DNA of 23,907 nt from Cyclostephanos tholiformis (lineage: Eukaryota; Bacillariophyta; Thalassiosirophyceae; Thalassiosirales; Thalassiosiraceae). Made by a program: the position numbers and the translations under genes. Location of the stretch: the NCBI GenBank assembly GCA_036939975.1, contig JALLPB010000096.1, positions 1-23,907 of the forward strand. The letters run 5' to 3'. Of this stretch, positions 12,401 to 19,971 are shown in pieces. Below the pieces are notes generated by a model. That model did not search any database. It saw only the letters and a list, made by a program, of their open reading frames with translations, and was not told the origin of the DNA. Position 1 is the stretch's first letter, and each line of letters begins with the position of its first letter.

Positions 12401-14335
12401 CCTCCGATTCCGAATCTGCCATCAACATGAAAATCATCGAACTCTTCAATAAGGCGAAAAATCACATCGCAATATCAAGAGGTTGTTCAACGAGTCAAAT
12501 ATCTCATTTGAAGCTCAAAGGAATTATTGATGAGCTTATTCCGTTGATGGCCGTGCCTTTGTTGCGTTGCCTGCTGTATCATCTGAGTAAGGATGAATTT
12601 ATTATGGTGAAAGTTTACGCAACTGCTGTACTTCCACTCTTCTCGGCATGTGCCTCTGCAACCTACCGTGAATTGAAGAATTTATTAATCGATGATATAC
12701 CAGTAGCACTGGACCCTACTGCAGTCAATATTAAGAAAGAATACGTTGTTGCTCAAATTCAGAGCATGTACAGTTGTTTAGGTGAGGCTTGTTCTATTGT
12801 CGATCATGAAGAGTTGTTTATACTGCTGCCTTTGACGATACTGACCTCGTTCATATCACCAGGAGTGACTTGCGATTTAGTGGGGTCAATGCAAAATGAT
12901 GGCCCTGAGCTCGATTTGACATCTTCTAAGTGCAGTATTAATTCTGACACGACGAGCTTGGCTGGCTACAAATACTTAGCTGATGAAGACATGATGGAAA
13001 AATCGTCACTACTTGACATAGACGTGTAAGTGTCCACACAGTTGTTTCATATGCTCATATCGGATACTGCATCTAAAGTCCTTCGTTTATTTGACTTTCC
13101 TCAGCCGGAAAATTGAGATTTTCTTAGAGAATGGCATGCTTCACTTCCCAGACAGCGAAAACGATATCGTTGAGATTGCCTTCGACCTTTACCTATACGG
13201 GCAGCAGAGGGACAATGAAAATGACAAGAATTCTCTCAGACGTATAGCTAGATCCACAAATAGAGACGCTGTACCAGTATTTTCAGCTTTCCGTCGTTAC
13301 TTCAACGGCGATGATTACTACGCTGATACCATGATCGTACGTGCTCATTTGATTTTCGTTTTACTGTATTTTAGGTCACTTTGAAACGAACATTTTTTTG
13401 TACATTTTTGTAGATCGATGCATTCAAAAAGCAAGGGACATTCTCAATGGCAACTATCGATCAGCGCAACAGATTCATTAGTTTTGCGCTGCGATACATG
13501 GTCACGTTTATGGCGGTACTCGAAAAAATTTATCTGGCTCTAAAATCCTGCAGCAACGAGGAAACCAGAGAAAAAGGTGCAAATGATCTCGACATCGCTA
13601 TTGCATACTACATGGGATCGTTAGAAGGCGTATATGACGGAGGCAGCTATGACGGGAGCTTGATCCACATGCTCGCCAATCGAATGTGTGTTCATTTTGA
13701 CACATGCTCAGACAAAAACAATGCAGTAGTTAACGAGCGCATCATCAGCTTGGTTTATGCTAGCCAAGGGGAACTTGAATCTGGCGTAAGTATTTTCGTG
13801 AAGTTTTAATTGTGACACGTCTTCATTCTTGCGAACACATGCATTACTTTTTGCTTCTACGCAGGCATGCGCATCCATGGAAAGAACGGTAAAAGAAATT
13901 GAAAATGCTTTGATTGTGCCTCTAATGCAAGGGATTATCTTTAGCGCCAGGGGAAATGAGCTACATTACAGGAAAAAGAGCGCGCAAGAATTTTACCCCG
14001 AGGGGTACGCATTAGCACAAGCCATCCTCCCAGTCATTGCTGAAGCGGACCAAAGTGCAGCAACTAATATCAAGAATGTTATGGTGGTCAGCTTCCCCAA
14101 TGGAGGCGATGACGCCCAATCGAACGACTCTGCGAAGGTTTACCGAGCGATGAAGAGCGCTGTATCGAAAATGGAGGGAATGGATTGTTCTCTTATCGGG
14201 TCACTTGGGGGTGTGGGCTTTTGTGCGGGAGGTGACGAGGATTCATACGCTGCATTGAATTCCGCTTCCGGTTCACCTTATTATTTAGTGGCGCTGATAA
14301 TCGCTGCGAGTGGGGTACTTTTAATATACATATAA
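3164..14335 (+). CDS. Giant secreted or surface protein of four tandem A-B modules, FEA1/phytotransferrin-like (inferred)
   Basis: Exons: 3164-3357, 3533-4580, 4854-5976, 6161-6584, 6737-7472, 7605-7815, 7907-8010, 8101-8154, 8240-9548, 9673-9731, 9811-10069, 10146-10471, 10543-11734, 11827-12222, 12305-12781, 12863-13025, 13105-13336, 13414-13785, 13865-14335. All junction phases agree and the sum is 3,050 codons including TAA. The first in-frame ATG is 3164; 3212 would leave a shorter signal peptide. Residues 1-45 hold a Leu-rich secretion signal. Units: A1 about 52-476, B1 509-856, A2 918-1246, B2 1270-1583, A3 1611-1910, B3 1936-2258, A4 2311-2646, B4 2669-3013. A hydrophobic tail from about 3030 ends the protein without basic residues, so it is a membrane or GPI anchor. 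Shared motifs are GYxPxTD at unit starts, IYxxGxN, an AAAxWxG or GSxEGxxxGG block, VPLxQ and a terminal Cys pair. These recall algal FEA1/H43 and phytotransferrin-type iron-assimilation proteins. That family call is from memory of motif order, and no metal ligands were assigned. Confidence 0.85.
3397..3440 (+). repeat. CT microsatellite in intron 1
   Basis: An almost pure (CT)n tract, interrupted once by TACT and passing into CACACA, fills the first part of intron 1 (3358-3532). It should vary in length between strains. It lies upstream of the branch and acceptor region and may act as an early pyrimidine tract. Confidence 0.85.
4616..4806 (+). repeat. G-rich and C-rich tracts inside intron 2
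   Basis: Intron 2 (4581-4853) is the longest in the gene. It has a G-rich tract at about 4616-4652 with runs of up to ten G, and C-rich tracts at about 4734-4806 with runs up to ten C. They are complementary on the same RNA strand and about 90 nt apart. Confidence 0.7.
6547..9097 (+). repeat. Module 2 of the giant protein (units A2 and B2)
   Basis: A2 starts with FGGTYHPVSSIDH across intron 4. It contains FAAALWFGTAQ and VPLVQNFIHHL and ends with CLGISCDMVG, whose V codon is split by intron 6. The linker VGVHSDLDHWPEC leads to B2, which starts with GYVPTTDESLE. B2 has ILRNGRNAK, VAAYVGSNEGQESGG and ends with IDCAWLGSSVC near 9064-9096. The acceptor at 7905-7906 was chosen because it restores the CDxVG motif and keeps the linker; the alternative at 7977-7978 would lose both. 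Confidence 0.75.
9178..11473 (+). repeat. Module 3 of the giant protein (units A3 and B3)
   Basis: A3 starts with NGYYEPNADV. It has VDEAAAFWEGGKLYAMAEE split by intron 10 (9732-9810), AVLVQSLIDYM, and ends CLGLSCDDVGS near 10322-10355. B3 starts with AGYLPENATKTN at intron 12. It has VARLDLDAV, IYTEGHNY, LIGSVEGQGSGGS and VPLVQSLLYFS, and ends DIDCELVSTGLCD. After B3 comes an acidic Asp/Pro-rich linker of about 45 residues (11480-11620) before module 4. Confidence 0.75.
11626..14226 (+). repeat. Module 4 of the giant protein (units A4 and B4)
   Basis: A4 carries the clearest family signature: ALDVIQIQSAIT, IYIHGRNSK, RFSTESY, DEAAAYWMGDNQ, VPLLRCLLYH, YATAVLPLFSAC and, after removal of an 81-nt in-frame intron (12782-12862), CLGVTCDLVGS. 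B4 begins AGYKYLADED. It has YYMGSLEGVYDGGS, CVHFDTC and VPLMQGIIFSA, and ends MDCSLIGS with GFC. The protein then ends in a small-residue stretch and a hydrophobic tail. Confidence 0.75.
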
Positions 14336-14369
14336 CGATGTAGTGTGTTTCTTCTACTGCTACCCAGTT

Positions 14370-16551
14370 TTAAGCTTCAGCAACATTCTCCAATGGAACG
14401 CCCCCATGAAAATGAGCCAAGTTAGGCTGGATGTGATAATTATCGCAGGTGGTAGAATGAGACCATTGGTAGGTCGTCACGAACACAAGCAGGTGCATAC
14501 CCAACACATAAAAAAATAGGGTCGTGCGCATCTCCTTACTCCCCAATGTTGTCTTGGCAATTATGAAAACAATTTTCTCCATGGGACTCATTTCGCTTGT
14601 AAGATTATAGAATATATAAGACAATGAGATCGATGGCTCATGGTGCGCAACACGAAAATGGGAAACCCTATTATCGAATTGCTGAAGACTCACTTGAACT
14701 TCCTCTGCCTCTCTGCCCTGCTGAACTGTCGGAAAGGATCAACAGTCGCTTCGTACCTCTGCTCCAACGCCTCCAAGTCCAAATCCCCGGAGCCCCGACC
14801 ACGCACAACGGCGCCGCCAGAGCTGCCGTTGAAGTTGAAACTCTGCAGGTATCGCACCTTTCAAGAGGTTATTTTTTGCTCAGGGCAAATCAACTACACT
14901 CGAAGTGAACACGCACGCACCTTCTCGTAAAGCTTCGCATTGTCTGTCTTCAGACCTTCGTAATTTTGGACCTGAACCTGTAATTCCCGTTTAAAGCTGT
15001 CCCTCTCAGCCTCGAGCGTGTCGCACCGCGAGCGGAGTCGATCGCTTATTAATTTTTTAGTTTTATTTTTCAATTGATATCGATGATGGGAATGGGGCGG
15101 GATGTGTAAGCGGAAGGAGGGGGTCAGCATGGGGGAGTATTACCCGATACGAAACGTTTTCCACGATTTAGATACCAAGCGCCCCAACATTCTTCTATCT
15201 CCTTCCCATATTAGCTAAAACAATATCAACAACAAAAACACTCTCACCGCTGGGCCATGATGATGGTCGCTACCGAGTGGTCGTCTTGGTCCTTTTCGCT
15301 TGGGGGGGCGGTAGACGTCACAATTGCATCGCCGACGTCCTGGGGGACGGGGGGAGCCTTCGGATCCAGTATCCTCTGGAGGATGTTCGGATTTGGGGGG
15401 TTCGTCGATCCGTAGGGCACATCGCCGCTTTTCGCCTTGACGGGCGAGGAATAGAGTGACGTCGGTGTGGCCACAGCGATCTGCAAGTCGTTCTCCAGCG
15501 ACGCGATCAGATCCTGGGCATCGTCGAGCGATTTTTGAACGTCAACAAGTCTCTGATTCAGCTCATTTCGCGCCTTGTACTCCTCACTCTTCTCCCTTCG
15601 CTCGCGGACCAGCTCCGCCTCGACCTTGCGCAACTTGGCCACCAGGACCGACTCCAGATCGTCATCTTTCCCTGTCATCTCTGGATCGCGGTGATCGAAA
15701 TCGACGGCGTTGTACTCGAGTCGTTTGAGGATGCGAAGTTCGTGTCGCATCTTGTCGACGACGTCTTGGGATGGGGAGTTTGCCAGCTGCATCTCGAGGG
15801 AGGACACCCGATTGGTGAGTGACGAGCGCTCCCGTTCCAATGAATCGATAGTAATTCGAAGGGACCTGACATTTTCATTTTTTGGGTTCGAGACAAAGAG
15901 ATATGCGGAAAGGGATTGATTTAACATGATGAGAATAGCATATTTACCGTATCAAAACAAGCGAAGAGGAACAAGTATTTACAAGTTGGCGTTCGAAAAT
16001 AGGCAACACTCACCTTCGCTCCTCGGAGGACGAATCCTCCTTTGAGCGCAATTCCTCCCTCAGGGCATTGCACGTGATGGACAATTCGGCGATCTCAGCC
16101 TCGTATGCCTTACGCTCGGACATGTACTCGGCCAACTTCGCACTTGCCGTCGCGGAGGACACAAAGTTCGGATGGCCGCTGTCGCCGCCCGGGTAGTCGT
16201 CGTCGTCGTTCCCACCCCCCCCACTGAAGGAGGGGGTGGGGGGGGAGGATGCCTCCGATCTCAGACGCCACGCATCTCGCTCCCTCCGCACCGTCCCCAA
16301 CTCTTCCCTGAGTCGCTCGGCATCCTGGACGAGTATATGTCGCTGCGCCTCCCACGCCGCCTCCCGCTCTCCCAATCCGTCCTCCGCGCGAAGCAGCTGA
16401 TTCGACGACGCCTCCCGTCCGGCGCGCTCGGCACGGAGCTGCAATTCGACGGACTCGAGCTTACGTGAGGTGGCTGCTTCCCGCTCGAGCGCTTCGGCGG
16501 CGCGTCGTCCCTCGGATTCGGCGAGTTCCTCTCTTGCCTTCCTACGGAATC
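14370..16551 (-). CDS. CASP-type golgin, 5' part missing
   Basis: Exons on the minus strand: 16551-16014, 15865-15248, 15044-14921, 14857-14694, 14595-14370, with consistent phases and GTGAGT-like donors. The protein is about 555 residues as seen. Its bulk is charged heptad coiled coil, with a Gly/Asp-rich insert near 16200. The C-terminus is diagnostic of CASP, the Golgi protein made from the CUX1 locus in animals and conserved in plants. It has AKLYEKVR continuing into VRYLQSFNFNGSSG, then RYEATVDPFRQFSRAERQRK, SPMEKIVFIIAKTTLGS and a single membrane span, TTLFFYVLGMHLLVFVTTYQ. CASP proteins are tail-anchored Golgi tethers acting in retrograde vesicle traffic. The open frame is still coding when it reaches the G run at 16552-16577, so the N-terminal half is absent from this assembly. 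It converges on the giant gene with 34 bp between stop codons. Confidence 0.88.
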
Positions 16552-16577
16552 GGGGGGGGGGGGGGGGGGGGGGGGGG
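16552..16577 (+). repeat. 26-nt G homopolymer between two truncated genes
   Basis: An unbroken run of 26 G. To its left the golgin frame (minus strand) is open right up to the run. To its right the helicase frame (plus strand) starts in mid-domain. Both genes should have their 5' ends here. The run is best read as an assembly or sequencing break that hides missing DNA. Confidence 0.9.
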
Positions 16578-16578
16578 T

Positions 16579-18719
16579 AGGGGAGGGGGCACGTCCGTGG
16601 GGGGCGTCATCCTGGTCCCGACGCGCGAATTGTGCGATCAGGTTTATCGCGTGCTCGGCGATTTGACGTATTACTGCGCCGACGTCGTGAGGGTAGTTTC
16701 CCTCTCCTCCTCATCGATCGGTGGGGGCGGGAATAGGGCCAGGAAAGAGATGCTAAAACAGGAGGCGATGTTGCGCGATAATCCCGACGTCATCGTCTCG
16801 ACTCCCGCGGGATTGGTCGCCCACGTGCGCAATGGCAATCTCGATTTGAGTAGGAATGTGCAGACATTGGTGGTCGACGAGGCCGATTTGATATTGTCCT
16901 TCGGTGAGTTTTGTTGGTTGTTGGGCGTTCCATGTGTGTTATTGTACGTAGCTGCTCGAATTCGCATTCATATGATGTATTCATGTTGTATCATATATAT
17001 TTTTCGTCATCTCCCAGGGTATGCGGACGACGTTACCGAGATCATGAAATCTCTTCCGAAGACGTGTCAGGGCTTCCTCATGTCCGCGACGTTGTCGCCC
17101 GAATTGCACAAATTGAAGCACGTCGTACTTCATTCGCCGGCGATACTCAAGCTCGAGGAGGACGACGATGACGTCGGTAACGATCCGGTGCGCGGCGGCG
17201 GTCAGGGAACGCTCGCGCAATTCTACCTGACGTTGCCATCGTCACGGGACAAGTATCTCGTCCTGTACGTATTCCTGAAATTGGGCCTGCTCAAGGGGAA
17301 GGGATTATTCTTCGTCAACGGCATAGACGGCGGCTATCGTCTCAAGTTATTCCTCGAGCAATTCCACATCCGTAGCGCGGTACTGAATTCGGAATTGCCC
17401 CTCAAGAGTCGCCTCAGCATCATAGAACATTACAACGTTGGTAACTTCGATTATCTAATCGCAACGGACGACGCATCCGCCGCGCGAGGGCGGGAGGACG
17501 ACGGAGCCGACGGGAAGGGAGGACGATGTTCCGCCGATGGCGGCAGCGGCAACAAGAAGAAGCGCAGGCGTCGCGAGGTCGACACCGAGTACGGCTCATC
17601 GCGCGGGCTCGACTTTCGCAACGTCTCCTTCGTCGTGAACGTCGACCTGCCAACGTCAATCGAATCTTACACCCATCGAATCGGTCGTACCGCGAGGGGG
17701 GGGGCGAACGGCGTGGCGTTGACCCTAATCGATGGCACGAGTCGGGCGGAGGTCGAGATGCTCGAGTCGATACGCGAGAGTCAGCCGGTCGCAGGGGGCG
17801 GCAACGTCGACGGGGAGCTGAGGCGATCGTCGGCATCGACGTCGGTGGGGGAGGGAACGGACGTCGAGGGGGGGACGCGGGCAAGGGAACGGCAGCCGTG
17901 TCCGCTGGATTTCGACTTGAAGGAAATTGAGGGGTTTCGGTACAGGGTGGAAGACGGTACGTGGCATGGAAAAAAAATCGAAGGAGCTTCCTCCGAGACG
18001 CGGGGGATGAATAAATTTATTTTTTTTACGCCGATATAATAATGTTCGAGGTATTATAATCTCACGCACTGTCGTCTCTACGTCCCTCCCCCCACAATGG
18101 ACGAACAGTGAGCCGCGCCGTAACGAGGATCGCCATTCGCGAGGCGCGCGCCGCGGAGGTCAAGGCGGAGATACTGAATTCGGAGCGGTTGCAATCGCAC
18201 TTCGAGCATAATCCCGCCGACCTGCAGCTCCTGCAGCACGATCGACGCGCGACGCACATCTCGAGGGTTCAGGATCACCTCAAACACGTGCCGAGGTACA
18301 TGCTCCCCAGGGGCATGCAGGTGAACGAGAGCGTGTCTAGGAAGCGAAGGAAGAAGAAGACTCGTAGTCAGAAGCTCGCTTGTGGCAGCAGGGCGAGGAA
18401 TAAGGCGAACGATCCGCTGCAGAATTTCAACGGAGACGTGAATATGGACGGCATCCTCGGAGGGGACGACGACGAGGAAGGTGGCGACGAGGCAGGCGGG
18501 GCGCACGATGAGGAAAAATTCTTTGACGACGTCGACAATGATGACGATGACGAGACGGCGAAGAAGGATAAGAATCAATCATTCCTCGATAAAATGCAAC
18601 ACACGGATGGGTACGGTAAAAGCACCGCGGGGAGAAATGCTTGGAAGCAGAAGCACAACAAGGGAAAGTTCAATCGCAAACTGCAACAGGAGAAACGGGA
18701 TCAATTGCACAAATGGTAG
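16579..18719 (+). CDS. DEAD-box RNA helicase of the DBP9/DDX56 type, N-terminus missing
   Basis: Exons 16579-16903, 17018-17956 and 18109-18719 give about 624 residues. The first intron (114 nt) is in frame and easy to miss. Removing it restores ADLILSFGYADDV, as in DDX56. Motifs seen in order: VPTREL (Ia), STPAGL (Ib), VDEADLIL (II), MSATLSPEL (III), GLFFVNG (IV), YLIATDDA with a low-complexity insert then RGLDFRNVSFVVN (V), and HRIGRTARGG (VI). The C-terminal AIREARAAEVKAEIL, FEHNPADLQLLQHD and HVPRYMLP blocks are specific to the DBP9/DDX56 branch. A Lys/Arg and Asp/Glu-rich tail suits a nucleolar protein. The family acts in large ribosomal subunit assembly. The Q motif and the Walker A motif I, needed for ATP binding, are not in the window because the reading starts at the G run. 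Reading upstream of that run would use golgin antisense and is not real. Confidence 0.9.
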
Positions 18720-18894
18720 AGAACAAGGCCGATTGTGTATCATGTGAGCGACGAAATACAAGTGTATGTACGCAGCCAGGCTCAGTCGACGTAGACCACT
18801 TGTAAATAAGGGTTGTTACTTGGTGATTCCCGGCGGCGGATTTCGCGCCGTGGCGAGTTCAATCCACATGTAACTTCATCTGCGCTTGCTTTAT

Positions 18895-19766
18895 TCATTC
18901 GGGTGAGAAGTCCGTTGTAAATACGAAACGGGCGTCCTCCATCGCACTACGGTCGAATTCGTCGTTGAGGAGCGACGTTCGTGTTTCCCATCCCCTCCTG
19001 GCCCGATCGCACCATACTCCCGTCGCGATCTCTGCGATCATCCCCGCCGCTAGTAGGAATGCACCGCCAGGCACGATCATCGAGCAATACGCCGCCGACA
19101 GTCCGCCGGCGACGGCCACCCTCGACGCCAGGTTCGCACCGCCGGCCCAACGCGTGAATTGCAACGTCGACCACCGTCCGGTCTTGCACCAGACCGCGAC
19201 GCACTCGCAGTTCGATTCGACGAGCGAGTACCTCGGTAGGATGCCGGGATTGCCCAACAGGAACGAGACGCGCCGGCGTACCAACGCCGGATCGTCGACG
19301 ATATCATCACGCGCGTCGTAATCGATTCGACGCCACTTCCCGGCGTCCACGCAGAGCAAGCGCAGGCCGCCGCGGCCGCAGCACCCCCCGTCGTCGCGGG
19401 CCGTCGTACCCGTCGGGTCGGGCGTATCGTCCCCCCCCCCCCCCCCCCTCCCATCGACGCCGTCGCCGACGCGAACGACGAGCGCGCGAGGGAGCGTGCG
19501 CTGCCGCCGCCACCGCCGCCGCCCCCACCGCTGACCCCGCCGAGGATCATTCCGATCCCGCCGCCGGAGCAGCAGCCGCCGCCGCCGCCGTCGTCGTCCC
19601 CGTCGATGGTGAAATCGGAAACGCACATGGTCCACTCGCCGTCGATCTCCTGAACGACGGATACGACGATGGCGTGGTGTTCGTACGGGATCAACCCGGC
19701 GGCGAGGCAGGGGAGTACGACGTGATCGCCGGCCTCGAAGGGGGGGGTAATCGTCGTCGACGTCAT
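18895..19766 (-). CDS. LRAT/NlpC-P60-like protein, frame broken at a C run
   Basis: The start is the ATG at 19766 (MTSTTITPPFEAGDH) and the stop is at 18895, about 290 residues if the frame is continuous. The first frame gives FEAGDHVVLPCLAAG and YEHHAIVVSVV. After the 18-nt C run at 19431-19448 the frame must shift to read RLLCVDAGKWRRIDYDARD, VESNCECVAVWCKTGRWSTL and a hydrophobic C-terminal segment. GDH, the HH pair and NCExxxxWCKTG match the LRAT fold, where His and the Cys of NC are the catalytic residues. Here NCEHF is replaced by NCECV but the Cys is kept. Family members are acyltransferases, phospholipases or plant NC-domain proteins. The substrate cannot be told. Gly-rich linkers fill the middle. 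The gene lies tail-to-tail with the helicase, 175 bp away. Confidence 0.72.
19431..19448 (+). repeat. 18-nt C homopolymer inside the LRAT-like gene
   Basis: A pure run of 18 C on the plus strand (G on the coding strand). The two halves of the LRAT-like protein lie in different frames on either side. One inserted base, or two removed, would join them. Homopolymer miscounting is the simplest explanation. Confidence 0.85.
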
Positions 19767-19971
19767 CGTCCGGTGTCGTCGAACGCGGTCGAGCAAACGG
19801 CGGAGAAGGGATGGCGCGGGGGAAAAGATCAACCAGGCAGGGGCGAGCGAGCCGCCGCTGGGGGGGGGAAGCAAGGTAAAAAAATCGGCGACTTAGGTAC
19901 TCGGTCAGCGATAATTAGGTACCTAGGTACTACTTATGTAATACAACGACACAACACAATAATATATTCCC
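19767..19971. promoter_or_regulatory. Divergent promoter spacer with TAGGTAC repeats
   Basis: This 205-bp spacer lies between the starts of the LRAT-like gene (minus) and the LPA1-like gene (plus), so both promoters must be here or inside the genes. It holds TTAGGTAC at 19893-19900 and 19915-19922 and CTAGGTAC at 19923-19930. The last two form the 12-nt palindrome GTACCTAGGTAC at 19919-19930. Another CTAGGTAC lies at 23218-23225, about 500 bp upstream of the glycosyltransferase start. The role is unknown. Confidence 0.45.

Noticed and set aside
14624..14930. Plus-strand open frames over 14624-14930
   Set aside because: They are antisense to golgin exons that encode the diagnostic CASP C-terminal motifs.
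16465..16578. Apparent N-terminus of the helicase starting at 16465
   Set aside because: This part is antisense to the golgin exon and ends in a poly-Gly stretch from the G run. It has no Q motif or Walker A, so it is a chance extension.
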